A stretch of 64,000 bases of DNA from Scomber scombrus (GCF_963691925.1 NC_084977.1:17869215-17933214); one strand, 5' to 3'; shown: positions 48,550 through 60,502, counted from the first letter of the stretch. Numbers and translations are program-made. Notes: generated from the sequence alone by a model not told the origin.

Positions 48550-51500
48550 ATGGTTAGCCCCTTAAATTTCTTGAGCTGGAATGTCAAGGGTTTAAATCAC
48601 CCTGTTAAAAGGAGAAGGGTTTTTTCGCATATCAGGCAATTTGGAACAGCCGTTGCTTTTTTACAAGAAACACACATTCGTGGTTCTGACAATTCACGTC
48701 TGATGTCGCGGTGGGTGGGGCAGCATTTTCACTCTACTTTTCAGGCTAAGGCCAGAGGGGTCTCCATTCTTATTAGCCACAATATTCCCTTTGAACACCA
48801 TAACGTATTATCAGATACAAATGGTCGCTATGTTATTGTCTCAGGGAGGCTGTATAATACTATGGTAGTGTTTGCCAATGTATATGCTCCGAATGTGGAT
48901 GATGTGGATTTTTTAAAAGGTTTCTTTTCATCTCTCCCTGACCTGAGCTCATACTCTCTCATACTTGGTGGGGATTTTAATTGTTGGCTCGATCCTGTGC
49001 TCGACCGGTCTTCTTCTAACCCTGGTATAATGAGTAAATCTGCATCACTTATTCAGTCCTTCTTAGACAACTATGGAGTCACAGAAATATGGCGGTATCT
49101 TCATCCAAGCAAGAGGGAGTATTCATTCTTTTCTCATTCCCATCATACCTACTCTAGGATTGACTACTTTATTGTTGACAATCAACTGATCCCATTTACC
49201 CGCTCCTGTGATTATCAGAGTATAGTGATATCTGACCATGCCCCAGTGGTACTGTCCATGACCCTTCCTGACCTCCCTGTTGCAGAGAGACATTGGCGTT
49301 TTAACTCAACTTTACTGTCCAATAATGACTTTGTGAAATTTATGGAGGAGCAGATAACCTTTTTCTTTGATACAAATGCATCATCTGAAACCTCCAGTCT
49401 GACCATTTGGGATACTATGAAAGCTTACCTAAGGGGACAAATTATTTCTTTCAGTGCAAATATGAAAAAGAGAGCTCAGAAAGAACGGTTAGATCTATCT
49501 ATTCAAATTAAGGAAGTGGATCAAAGATACGCTCAAATCAAGAACCCTGAACTATATAAAAAACGTGTGGAACTCCAAACTAGATTCGATCTCCTCTCAA
49601 CACAATCAATCGAACGCCAACTATTACAGAGCAAAAGTCTGTTCTATGTTCATGGTGACAAGTCTGGTAAAATGTTAGCCAATCAGCTGAAGGGATTTAA
49701 AGCAAAACAGCACATCACAAAAATCCAGATGGATGATGGTAACATCACCTCAGATCCCTCTAAAATCAACGACACATTTAGGAATTTTTACTCCCGACTT
49801 TACACTTCTGACCTCCCAAATGACAGTACGCTGATGGAAAATTTCCTAGACCATTTAGAGGTCCCTACATTAACCCATGATAATAAGACTAGGTTAGACG
49901 AGCCTATATCAAAGGGAGAGATAGCTGCTGCTATCTCCTCATTGCAGTTTGGGAAATCCCCTGGACCTGACGGGTTCCCAGCAGAGTTTTTCAAGACATT
50001 TTCTTCATTACTTTCCCCTCATCTGTGTTCAGTGTTATCAGATTCTTTTGAGCAAGGCAAACTCCCAGCAACACTGTACGAGGCCTGCATCAGTCTTATT
50101 GTAAAGAAAGGTAAAGACCCAACAGAGTGCTCCTCCTATAGGCCAATCTCCTTACTAAATGTTGATGCCAAAATTTTGGTAAAAGTTTTGGCCCGTAGAT
50201 TAGAGGGTATATTACCAGAGATAATATCGGAGGATCAGACTGGCTTTGTAAAAAAACGTCATTCTTATTCTAATATACGTCGTTTATTTGATATTATGTA
50301 CTCTCCTTCAGAGGCCATTCCAGAATGTGTCCTTTCTCTAGACGCAGAGAAAGCGTTTGACCGTGTGGAGTGGAAATATTTATTTGCAGTTTTGGAAAAA
50401 TTTGGTTTTGGCCCAAACTACATTAGATGGGTTAAACTATTATATACGTGCCCAACGGCTTCTGTCCTTACCAATTCTCAACGCTCCCAACCTTTCAATC
50501 TTCATAGGGGAACCCGTCAAGGGTGCCCTTTAAGCCCATTGCTTTTCGATCTGACCATAGAGACTCTAGCAGTTGCATTTCGTAGCTGCAAGGATATTTC
50601 AGGGATCTTAAGGAGGGGAATTGAACATAAAGTGTCTCTGTATGCTGATGATATTTTACTTTTTATTTCAAACCCAGACACGTCTTTACCTGAAATGCTA
50701 TCCTTACTCGCTCAATTTGGCCATGTTTCAGGGTACAAACTAAATTTACACAAGAGTGAACTTTTTCCTGTGAATACAGAGGCACTTGCTTTAAAATATA
50801 CCAGCCTCCCCTTTAAGATTGTGGAAAATACATTTGTCTACCTTGGCGTTACAATTACAAGGAAACATAAGTGTCTCTTCAAAGAAAATTTTTATACTCT
50901 ACTAAATCATGTGAAAGAGCGCTTGACGCACTGGTCGCCACTGTCCACGTCCCTGGTGGGCCGGATCAATACTGTTAAAATGAACATCGTCCCTAAATTT
51001 TTATATCTCTTTCAATCTATACCAATCTTCATTCCCAAATCTTTCTTTGATTTATTGGACTCAATCATATCAGCCTATATATGGAGGGGCAAGCGACCTA
51101 GACTAAATAAAGTCCATCTTCAAAAATCCAAAAAAGATGGAGGTATGGCACTGCCTAATTTCCGTCTTTACTACTAGGCTGCTAATATACGCTGCATTAC
51201 TTTCTGGTCGCACTATCTCGATCGAGTTGACTGTCCAACATGGGTGAGGATGGAGTTGAGTTCTGTCCGAGCTGTTTCCATTTTGGCTCTGCTTGGGTCC
51301 CCGCTCCCTCTCCCCCCAGGTAAATGGACTGATAGTCCGACGGTTTGGCACACAATGAGGGTGTGGGCCCAGTTCAGGAAGCATTTCGGTTTCCATGACC
51401 TCTCTCTCTTTAGTCCTATTCTGTCGAACCCTCTCTTTCAACCTTCACTATCTGATTCTGCATTCCAGGAGTGGCACAGGAGGGGTATAGAGAAATTTAG

Positions 51501-52338
51501 AGATCTCTTCATTGGTAACAACTTTGCATCTTTTGCACAACTGTCTGAAAAGTTTGGTTTACCAAACACTCATTTTTTCAGATACCTGCAGGCAAGACAC
51601 TTTCTCCATTCTCAGAGGGCTAGTTTCCCTGGGGCAACTACTGCGACCACCGCTGATATGTTACTTGGTCTGCATCCATCGCGCAAGGGGTTAATATCGG
51701 TCATTTATGACAAACTGATGGGCATAAAACAGGCTCCTCTGGACAAAATTAAAATTGCTTGGGAGCAGGATTTAAACTTTCATTTGTCAAACGATGTATG
51801 GGATTCCATTCTTAGGCTGGTAAATAGAACATCTCTCTGTGCCCGTCACTGCCTGTTGCAGTTTAAGGTGGTGCATAGGGCTCATATATCTAAAGCCAGA
51901 TTATCTCGTATGTACTCAGACGTTGATCCTTTATGTGATAAATGTAAGAGAGGTGAGGCCACGCTTATTCACATGTTTTGGACTTGTCCAAGCTTGGAGA
52001 AATACTGGAGAGATGTTTTCCAAACCCTGTCCCTTATTCTTAATCTTGTGCTAGAGCCCAACCCACTGATTGCCCTTTTCGGCACCACTGGTGAAGTTGA
52101 CACGTGCCTCACTCCAACCAAAAGCCGCACACTGTCCTTTGCCTCGCTTTTGGCTAGGCGTGCGATTCTATTAAGATGGAGGGATGCTGCCCCGCCTACA
52201 CATGCTCAGTGGTTAAGGGACATCATGTCCTGTCTAGACCTCGAAAAGATCCGTTATTCAGTTTGTGACTCCAGCAAGAAGTTCCAGAAGGTGTGGGGAC
52301 CTTTCCTGAAATACTTTGAGAACCTTAAGTCAGATTGA
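48550..52338 (+). pseudogene. LINE ORF2 (APE endonuclease-reverse transcriptase) with one in-frame stop
   Basis: ORF2 nicks target DNA and copies the element RNA. Numbering from 48550, the APE endonuclease keeps its key residues: N11 (SWNVKG), E40 (LQET), Y112 (VYAPN), D142/N144 (GGDFN), D205 (SRID) and D229/H230 (SDH). The reverse transcriptase keeps LDAEKAFDRVEW (near 598), QGCPLSPLLF (near 657) and YADD (698-701). A TAG at 51175-51177 (codon 876) stops translation after the RT domain. The same frame then runs open to 52338 and includes a CX2CX8HX4C knuckle (C1129, C1132, H1141, C1146). About 1262 codons in all, a normal length for L1-type ORF2. The truncated product would lack the C-terminal domain needed for efficient retrotransposition. 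The 5' start could alternatively be the upstream in-frame ATG at 48505, but 48550 fits the family better. Confidence 0.9.
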
Positions 52339-52693
52339 AGTATCTGCCCCTCTTTCCTTTCCTTTTTTACTTTTTGTCCGTTTCTGTCAGTTACAATGTC
52401 TGTATCACTCAGTGTCTAAATTTGCCTTATTTTACTTATTTACCTTTATTTGTCTACTCATCCTGATTGTCTGTTTATTTACCTATCTTATTTTTATTAT
52501 TTATGTATCTTGCAACTCAATACTTGAATTCCAGCAGTTCCCTACAACACTCCAGGAATAATACTCCTCAGGAATCATAGTTTGTGGATGTGCCTAGTGG
52601 GAGGGGAGGGATGTTTATGTATATGTTGAATCACTTGAAAAATGTACAATGTATGAGCATGCACGTATATGTGATGTGATACATGTAAAATTC

Positions 52694-52725
52694 AATAAAA
52701 ATATTTGAGACAAAAAAAAAAAAAA
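52694..52725 (+). terminator. LINE polyadenylation signal and poly(A) tail
   Basis: AATAAA at 52694-52699 is followed 12 bases later by an A run at 52712-52725, marking the 3' end of the LINE copy. Confidence 0.75.
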
Positions 52726-52954
52726 TGTCTATTCATAGTCTAAAACATCACGCTGATGGAATAATGGGACAACAGAACCCATAAATGACTAATTTTGATC
52801 TATCATCTATTTTGTTACAATAGATGTAAAACAGTAATGAAACTCAGTACAGTTTTTGTTTAGTGTTCAGTATGAATAATTAATACAGTGTGTGTAATAA
52901 TATGTTGTTTCATTAATTCTTCCTGAGTTAAATGTAACAATTAATTGTGATAAA

Positions 52955-53170
52955 TGCTACTGGTCACAGGTGCGTGTACCAAGCAACTGGAGGAAGACCC
53001 AAATGCAGTCACTGAGCGCAAATGTTATAAATCCAGAGGGGCGAGTCAGGCAGGCTGGTCATCTGGCATCTGGTTGAAAACACAGGCAGCAGATAATCAG
53101 GCAGGCAAATCAGGAACAGAAAGTCCAGGGGCATCCGGTGGACAGGTAGGGAATAAAACTAAATAGACAG
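52955..53170 (+). repeat. possible dispersed repeat remnant
   Basis: ACCCAAATGCAGTCACTGAG, AATCAGGCAGGCAAATCAGG and CAGAAAGTCCAGG resemble a phrase common in dispersed fish repeats, but there is no second copy in the window and no termini are visible. It has no convincing coding potential. Confidence 0.25.
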
Positions 53171-53335
53171 AACTGCAACAGGAATTGTGATAATTGCCCA
53201 GCCCCTTTAAATAATATAATTAGTTGCATACAATGTTCAAGACCAGTGGCATTGTTTATCTAGATCAATTACCTTTGCTCTGAAATTAAAATATGCAAAC
53301 TTGCTGATAGGTCGGTTTAGTTTACTTTCCAGAAG

Positions 53336-53354
53336 ATTTTTTTTTTTTTTTTTT
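53336..53354 (+). repeat. poly(T) run
   Basis: A T run of about 19 bases in the intron. No LINE or processed copy is recognisable on the complementary strand beside it. Confidence 0.8.
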
Positions 53355-54010
53355 ACTCCCTTGGTTATGAGCCTACCTACATATATCAGATATGAAACGA
53401 TACTTCACTTAAATTCACCCAAATGTTTAGTCTTGATGATTCTCACTGAAGTATACTGGACACTATTCTCTTCCACACTTCCTGCCCATTATCATACTTT
53501 CATCTCTTAACATTTATCACCAGTAAAAATGTTAATATTGTTTAATGTTTATCTTTTGATTGAAGTGGACATTTTATATGAATTTGTGCTCCCTCCAACT
53601 TTGTTAGTGCACCACACACCTGCCAATATGCCAGTCATGGTGCTTTGCTCTGACTACCTTTTGGCACCGCTAACTACAGTATAAAGCACTGACATGTGCA
53701 TTGAGCCATCAAATTTGTCTGTCTTCCAGGAAGAAGCTCTAACTGCATGGTTTGGTGTTGAGTAAATCATGAGGGGATGACTGGAAACACACCATTATTT
53801 CCTTTCCTGACACCATATCATTTTGTATGGATCAATTCACTGCTAATCTTCTGCTATTTTAGGTTGAAAGTAAGGTAATCAGGAGGTTAGCAGTCTTATA
53901 GGTAACAGAAAGCCTCGGCATATTGTGTAGACTGAACCTGTGCTTGTATGTTTGTGTGCCATAGACATAGACAGACTGTAAATACTTTGCCTCCATTTTT
54001 CTATTTCCAG

Positions 54011-54142
54011 CCAGGAAGTATGACAGTGGCGAATATCTTAACATCACCTTCATCACAAGGGACCAGGCTGGAGACTACGAGTGCAGTGCTTTAAATGACA
54101 TCGCCTCTCCTGACAGCGAAACTGTAAGAGTCACAGTCAACT
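54011..54142 (+). CDS. negr1: negr1 exon encoding second half of Ig domain 2
   Basis: Joined to the previous exon the first codon is G|CC (Ala), then RKYDSGEYLNITFITRDQ, AGDYECSALNDIAS and ETVRVTVN. The ITRDQAGDYECSA block with its DxGxYxC signature is the second-cysteine half of an IgLON Ig2 domain and closely fits NEGR1. NIT is a potential glycosylation site. The acceptor is CTATTTCCAG and the donor is AAC T|GTAAGT. It leaves phase 1 after T, as expected if the next exon begins with TT completing a Phe codon at the start of Ig3. Length is 132 bp, so together with the 126-bp exon it completes Ig2. No long open frame surrounds it, and it is recognised by homology and splice sites only. Confidence 0.92.
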
Positions 54143-56181
54143 GTAAGTACATCTCTTTTTTCCTCTTTTCTTCCCTTTTTTTTTTTTTACCACACTGGCC
54201 TTACAGACACATGAAAGACACCGGGACAGTCTTCAATGATACCGATGTCATGTCGCTGGCGGTGCACTTCAAGAAAGTACACCTTCTAGAAGTTAAAAAA
54301 GTAGAAAGCTGGAGTTTGAAGTTTCTTAATTTTTAATGTGAGAATTCCCTTTTTGTCTGCACATGTAGGTGATTAATTCACACGAAGGAAAGGTCTGACT
54401 GTTCTAAGCACTATTCCATTATGCAGGTAATGAGTCTTTCAAAAGTGTGAGGAGACAGTAATGATGAGCCAGGGCATTAATGAATGATACTGGGCTTTAG
54501 CTGTCATGGTCACATGGAAATCTCGCTCCTAAGTGGGAGCAAGAATGGTGCTTGACGATTATTGTCATTCCTCTCTTTTTTAAAAAGGCTCCTTTACTTC
54601 AGTGTTATTCATGGATGTTTCTGCATAGATGCCCTGTGCTAAATCTCACTCATGGCAAAGCTTATCAGGCAGTCAGCTAAAGAGACGGAGGGAAGGCAGA
54701 GTGAGAGGGGGAAAAAAAGGCTCCTCCTGGCCCAGTTACTGAGTCATATCCTGAAAGCTAATCATGCAAGTTTTCTAATTCAAGTTTTAAGAAATATTGT
54801 TATTCTATCTAATATACAGTTTTGACAGTTTAATTAATTCATTACAACAATTTTGAGTCCAGCAAAGCTTGTACTGTATGTCCATGTCTTTCCATGTGAT
54901 GAGACAGCTTTCATTCTGGCTTCATTATAAAACCAAGACTTGTGGCCATTATTTCTTTGTAATGCCTGGCTCTAATGAGCTGGGTCTGACTGGAATTTTA
55001 GAGGCCAGTTATTTATAGCTCTACTGAGACATGGGTTCAAGGATGAAAAGTGCTCTGACAACTGGCAGTGTCTTTATGTTACACAACAAAGGAGATATTC
55101 ACAGTGATTGATAAGGTATATCATAGTCTGAAGCTGAATTTTAAAGCGAGACAGCAGGGGTATGTGGATTGGGTATCCAAACTGAATGAATTGATTTGGA
55201 AGATTTTCCTTTTGCTGTCATACAAAGTCGCCACTGCCTGGGCACCAGAGCGATACTGTTGGGTGGGAGTAGGCTGTAGTATGTCAACTGTTGAGGCAGT
55301 ATCTGCCCGACACTCTGAGTTATCTGAAGCTGACAGATCTACAGAGCTGTTCCTTTCATTGAGCAGTTACTCATTCCTTGTTATTGATCTGTACCACAGA
55401 GGAGAATTGTCCATAATGTTTTTTGTGGACTCCTTTATTGTTACCTAATGGTTTCTGAATTACTTTATGGAAACTGACAATGTACTGATTATTTTTTATA
55501 CTTGATTTGATATTTCATATAATCCTCTAGGTATAGCGGAGGCTCAATTTGCTTATTTTCTACCGAAATGGAAAAATGTCTATAATACAAAATACTTATT
55601 TCTGCTTTCTGGACTGAAAAACTGAGTGTATTTATAACTGCATGACATCATAGCCTTTTCTTAAAAAATGGAGTGAGTTATATCACATATACAATTTTAA
55701 CAAAACGGAGCAGCATAATCCTAAGTGAATCAATAAATTAATCTATGTTCATTGAAAACCATTACATCCATTTTTTTTTAAGACACAGAGAAACAGTCTG
55801 TAGCGAAATCAATGAAAATACATTTTTGAGATAATCCAATGGATTTTTGAAGAGTTATTTGAGTCTAAGAGGACAGAGAAATTTGTAATACTTAAATGTA
55901 TCTGACAATATAAAAGTCATAAAGATGGAGATAGTGTGCATGGGTTGCCAGCAGCATCAATAGCTCCAGTAACTCCAGTGGACATCGATACTGTTTTGCA
56001 GTGTTTCTGTGACACATACACCCTGTCTCTCTGACAAGTCTTTATTCAAAATCTGTCCATGATAATTAGCTTAGTCTAGGTTAGGGGACAGTCTGTGTCT
56101 GCACATGATGTTAATCTCCAAGCTCTCTCCCGTCTTTAGTCATCAATATTTTTAGGGACCGAGCCGAAAGGCAAGAGGGCG

Positions 56182-56220
56182 AGGACTCCAGAGGAGTCCT
56201 GCCCTTGCCTGGAGGCAAGG
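56182..56220 (+). repeat. two adjacent perfect hairpins
   Basis: AGGACTCC (56182-56189) pairs with GGAGTCCT (56193-56200) around a 3-base loop. CCTTGCCT (56203-56210) pairs with AGGCAAGG (56213-56220) around a 2-base loop. The two 8-bp stems are 2 bases apart. Confidence 0.9.
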
Positions 56221-56249
56221 ACCCTATTGAATTTGTACCGTTTTTTATT

Positions 56250-57450
56250 ATTATTCTACCGCCTCTTTGAGCCTTAATTTGACCCCCTAAACCTGCTCCA
56301 AAACTCACCAAATTCGGAACGCACATCAGGTCTGGCGAAAAATTCGATAAAATGGAAAAACAGACAACGTCGAACTCTCTAGCGCCACCTAGAAACACTA
56401 AAACGGCCACTACGCCTGATAGGAATGTCGTAGAAAAATCAAACCAAAACTCAATTGTTTGTCTTATCAAGACCTACAAATCACGCGCTGACACCCCTGA
56501 CCTAAATCCAACAGGAAGTGCACAATTTGCTGTTACATGTGGGATTTTTGACGATTTTTCAGGCTTTTCAAAATATATATATTATTCCTGCATACTTTTA
56601 GTTCCAGACTCCATTCAAACGTCAAAATGTAGCCACAAGTCTCATCTATAGATGTGTGTAATTTGGTTAGGCTATGTTTTATACTTTTTGATCTGTGGCC
56701 CGACGTGTGCACCCTGTTCCTCTCCCATTCAATCTGCACTCTGCCTGCTGTCTGCCCATGCCCTGTCCTCATGCGCTCCAGTCGTTAACTACCATGGCAA
56801 CGACTGTGTCTGTGTGTGTGTATGCAGCTGGCTCAGCCAGGTTAGTGTGCCATTTATTATTATGTTTCTTCAACCGCCTCTTTGCGCCTTAATTTGACTC
56901 CCTAAACCTGCTCCAAAACTCACCAAATGTGGAATGCACATCAGGTCTGGCCATAAGTTCAATAAAATGGAAAAACAAACAACATCCAACTCTCTAGCGC
57001 CACCTAGAAACACTAAAAAGGCCACTACGCCTGATAGGAATGTCGTAGAAAGATCAAACCAAAACTCAATTGTTTGTCTTATCAAGACCTACAAATCACA
57101 CACTGACACCACTGACCTAAATCCAACAGGAAGTGCACAGTTTGCCTTTAAATGTATGATTTTGGACGATTTTTCAGGCTTTTTCAAAATATATATATTA
57201 TTCCTGCATACTTTCAGCTATAGACTTCATTCAAACGTTGAAATGTAGCCACAAGTCTCATCTATAGATGTGTGTAATTTGGTCCGGCTATGTTTTACAC
57301 TTTTTGATCTGCGGACACACATGTGCACCCTGTTCCTCTCCCATTCAATCCCACATCTCCATTCTGTCTGCCAATGCTCTGCAGTCGTTAACTACCATGG
57401 CAACGACTGTGTGTTGGCTGAGCCAGGTTCATTTGTGGTCTTAGTGTGCC
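56250..57450 (+). repeat. tandem duplication, unit about 0.61 kb
   Basis: ACCTGCTCCAAAACTCACCA occurs at 56291 and 56906, TACGCCTGATAGGAATGTCG at 56411 and 57026 (spacing 615), and GTCGTTAACTACCATGGCAA at 56781 and 57384 (spacing 603). The copies are roughly nine-tenths identical by eye and carry small indels. Confidence 0.9.
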
Positions 57451-57920
57451 ACCCAGTGGAGAAAACTTGTCATGATACCTGATAAGGAAGTTTTTTTATT
57501 CTAGTTCAAGTTTATTGACTGTATTATTATGATTTTAGATATCTGTGCAGTCTGTCAACTATTTCACTGACATTGCTGTCAAAGTCTAAATCAAACACAA
57601 ATTACATGAGCATGAACTACAAACATATCTACAGGTTTCACTGGAAATAAGTTCCTCTCCTGTTTGACTCATCAAAGTGGCAGTTCATTTCAGTTGCTCA
57701 GTCTAAATGTCTACACAGAAAGAGAGAGAGATTTTGTGTGTAACGTGTATCTACTTATTGCAGTGTCCAATAAATGCCCGGGTCTGAATGCGTCTAAATG
57801 CACCTGACGGAAACCTTTCCGCTTCGCCGTGGCCCGACCTGCGCAAGGGGGCGAGGTCCCGCCCAACGCTGCTCGCAGCTTTAATATATTTGTTGACGTT
57901 CTGTTTGAGCTATGGTCAAT

Positions 57921-59539
57921 GGGCCAGATGCAAGAAACACTCGTACACACAGATTTGTTCTTAAATCATGCGTACGAGTGATTTACGAGGATTTGCCGAG
58001 AATTTTCTGGTATTTTGGATTTTCTCTTAGGTACGAACAAAATGTACGAGTGGTGCACACCTCGTACCTGTCTCTCACAACCAACCTGTTGTTCTCCAAA
58101 GCAATACAACATGACTTGTTGCTGTCTGGTTGTCTAATGGCAGTGTGCCAATCATGTCTTGGGGGAACTCATTTTTTTTCCGGGGGGGTGACATCGTATA
58201 TAGATAAGCACGTTTGATAAGCAATTAATGAACACATTAGAACATTAATGAACACCTCCACACGGGTATGAAGAACAACACTGTACGATACAATACAGCC
58301 AAGCACGGTAGGGTACTTTGCGGAGTGATGTAGTCTACTGTATTTTAGTTTATCAGCACAAATAAGACACACAGAGAGGTCGAGCTGTTGAGCTGTTACC
58401 CCCATCACTAACTTCTTCTGCCGGCTTGTCCTGCGTTGTCATCCCGAGTGTTAACAGGTCTGTGCTGACAGCAGTTCAGCAGCAGGTGTCACATCAGCGG
58501 TTGTCACTAACATAACATTTGTGGTAGAAGACGCCACTGGCTCTGGTCTTCAGAGTCAACTGACTTGGATTTTCTTTTAACATTACTGTATGCTGACTAC
58601 CACGTAACACAGAAATAATTAATGTCGATTCGCAGGCTGAGCGAATATTATATTGTCAGTATTTTAGAGACCCCTTATTGAGGAGAGCCAAGCTCCCCCT
58701 GGCTCCCCTGTAGTTCACACCCTGTGTAGCCTAATGGATTATGTCCCGTTCATTAAATTGCACTTCTGAATACATAATCATGATGACATTACTCTGTTTG
58801 CAAAAGTATTACGCTACTTTAGTATAAAGTAATAGGCTATTTAACGATTTAGGGTCATTTGAATTGACAGTTATGATATAATACAAGCTTTCAATATAAA
58901 TATTAGCGGCTGAAACTACAAAGTGGCTTGTCCACAGTTACTTTTCCACAACGCAAACTGACTATTTATTAATTACTTTTATTTATTTAATGGAAGTAAT
59001 AGTTTAACACCCTGGCTGATGACTCCCCTAGCGAGATGTTTTTGGCATCCAATTCATGTTAAATTATTTTGTTTTTTATTTCTGTAACAGTACGCGCAAC
59101 AGCTGAGACAGCGTTCACAGCATGGGTCATTTTTCCTCATTCTTTGAATTTCTCTGAACCTTAATTCCACCACTAACACTACTGAATAATAATATGTGTT
59201 TCTGTTGATCTATTTCTGAGAGTGGGACCTCAGTCTGAGAGCTCATTAAGTTCTTCTTCTTAGTCTTTAGTGCCATTTTGATAAATGGAGCTTCTCTACA
59301 ACCTGCTGGTCGCCTGACCATATATGGTATTTCATTCATGTTAATTTACTATTCTCGGGAATGCGCGTTCATTCAGAACAGGTGGGATTCATCATGTTTA
59401 CGAAGATCATTTATGACTGTTTCCTGGTAATATGAGTGTTTGGTGAATCCGACGTGGCACACTCGTAAGGGTCTACCCCACGAAAAAAGTATAACGAATT
59501 TATGAAAAAAAAATACGAGCATGTTCTTGCATCTGGACC
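57921..59539 (-). mobile_element. PIF/Harbinger-like DNA transposon remnant
   Basis: The left end GGGCCAGATGCAAGAA (57921) is the inverted match, with one mismatch, of TTCTTGCATCTGGACC (ending 59539). The match continues inward as ACTCGTA against TACGAG after a small indel, giving a TIR of about 26 bp. Inside on the - strand is a Myb-like coding remnant of the kind carried by Harbinger elements. No DDE transposase is visible, so it is deleted or non-autonomous. A clean 3-bp target duplication is not evident. Confidence 0.65.
59127..59275 (-). pseudogene. Harbinger Myb-like protein, N-terminal remnant
   Basis: Read on the - strand from an ATG at 59275, the remnant begins MALKTKKKNLMSSQTEV and continues with LSEIDQQKHILLFSSVSGG. 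The order K-rich start, short spacer, E/V-L-x-E-x-x-x-x-K-x-I-L matches the first helix of the Myb/SANT-like DNA-binding protein that accompanies PIF/Harbinger transposases. The frame stops after about 49 codons, far short of a full protein. The open frame extends upstream to 59339, but that part has no family resemblance. The assignment depends on motif memory. Confidence 0.5.
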
Positions 59540-59639
59540 AACATGTAGCTGGATAGAGTTTTCTGGCCTCATAAGTACCTTACATATGAACAGTCCTGTG
59601 GTTTATTGTGGCTGATTAGCATTCAAATCGCTGCACAAC

Positions 59640-60495
59640 TAAAAGACCTGCCTCAACAAAACATTTAGCTGCTACTGCATCGTGTAGTTCAAGTACTAAG
59701 GGCCTAATAGCTTACCCTGCATGATACGGGACTGTAACACGTATACCACATTCAAATTACATCTAAAGAATTGGCTTAAAAATAACCAAATCTGCAATCA
59801 CTGTTAACGTGCATTGTATGCTTTGTTTGTTTTTGTTTTTGTTTTTGTTTTTGTTTTGTTTTTTGTTTTTTGTTTTTTTTTTAATTTAATTTTCATTTAT
59901 CTATTTATTTATTTATTTTCTTTCTCTCATTTACTTATTTATGTTTTTCTGTTTCTATACATTTTTCATCATGTACTTTACTATGTAACTGACAGCACTT
60001 GGAAATCAGCACTATAGCACTTTAACCCCTAATGTCCATATATCTATTACTGTCATCCATTATAATCAATCAAAACCACAATAAGACCTATGTACCGGAT
60101 TTTGTATTGCTGCAGTCTCACACTCCATCTACACACCCCAAGCAGTCCCTTTTCCCCTGCCTGATCACTACTCAGCTGCACTTAGAAACAGGGTATAAAG
60201 CTTAAACAAGCACAACGTACTGGAAGCAACATGAAGTGTGAAATACTATTGTAATGTGTCGCTGGACGACTTATACTGTGACGCTATGACTGTTGTGATT
60301 ATTTATTGTAATTGCCTCGTATATATTATGTGTAATGTAGTAGTTGTTTTTTTTTAGGAATTGTGCCGGTAACATCTGGCAGGGGGGACTGCCAATGGAA
60401 ATCAGCCCTTGGCTGCAATTGGGAGCATTTACGTTTTTAGTTCTCTGAAAATGTTTAATGATGTAGATTGTCCCTGTGGAGAAATAAATAAATAA
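59640..60495 (+). mobile_element. LINE 3' end remnant (ORF2 tail plus 3' UTR)
   Basis: Around 59751-59807 the + strand reads FKLHLKNWLKNNQICNHC and then TAA, which resembles the final residues of a LINE ORF2 protein. A T-rich low-complexity stretch (59820-59890) follows. Then come a 3' UTR-like segment with ATCTGGCAGGGGGGACTGCC and TGTAGATTGTCCCTGTGGAG, and an AAATAAATAAATAAT tail. The body upstream is missing or unrecognisable. Clade not assigned. Confidence 0.5.
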
Positions 60496-60502
60496 TAATT
60501 AA

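Larger units (their letters stand above)
46914..52725 (+). mobile_element. nearly full-length L1/Tx1-type LINE retrotransposon
   Basis: This is a two-ORF non-LTR retrotransposon in sense to negr1. It has a GC-rich short 5' UTR (start estimated from the composition change near 46914), ORF1 (47056-47862), an inter-ORF region of about 690 bp with a 19-base G run, ORF2 (48550-52338), a 3' UTR with AATAAA at 52694-52699, and a poly(A) tail at 52712-52725. Each ORF has one premature stop and no frameshift seen, implying a fairly recent insertion that has just lost coding capacity. I could not find a convincing target-site duplication. The L1/Tx1 grouping rests on the APE endonuclease, the ORF1 type and the C-terminal CCHC knuckle. 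Confidence 0.88.
30420..54010 (+). other. negr1: negr1 intron splitting Ig domain 2
   Basis: A complete phase 1 intron of about 23.6 kb, starting GTGAGT and ending CTATTTCCAG. It is the most transposon-loaded part of the window, holding the nearly complete LINE, the foldback element, two MITE copies and LINE fragments. Outside the listed features I recognise nothing in 30666-32184, 32501-33324, 33521-36040 (apart from a G run near 33852-33862), 37286-39299, 42036-42794, 45861-46913 or 53171-54010. Stretch 38900-39250 is TE-free and could be regulatory, but that is a guess. Confidence 0.88.
56150..57890 (+). mobile_element. unclassified repetitive element with internal tandem duplication
   Basis: The element appears to begin near AGGGACCGAGCCGAAAGGC (56154), with two adjacent hairpins and AGGCAAGGACCCTATTG. 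It appears to end near GCGAGGTCCCGCCC and AACGCTGCTCGCAGCTTTAA (57855-57885). Between these lie two direct copies of a unit of about 0.61 kb. I associate the start and end phrases with a widespread fish repeat type but cannot name it. Open frames of about 100 codons on both strands (starting MEKQTTSNS on +) occur in both units. They are carried by the duplication and have no recognisable domain. Confidence 0.55.

Noticed and set aside
46880..52745. Target-site duplication around the L1-type LINE
   Set aside because: The sequence after the poly(A) tail (ATGTCTATTCATAGTC) has no match near the estimated 5' end, so the exact insertion boundaries stay open.
55068..55448. 126-codon + strand open frame in the last intron
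   Set aside because: No recognisable domain, no splice or promoter context, and composition like the surrounding intron.
56352..57248. Two similar ~100-codon frames that look like a duplicated gene
   Set aside because: The similarity is explained by the tandem DNA duplication. There is no conserved domain, and the opposite strand is equally open.
59814..60017. 67-codon frame rich in Phe and Val
   Set aside because: Translation of a T-rich low-complexity stretch in a LINE 3' region.
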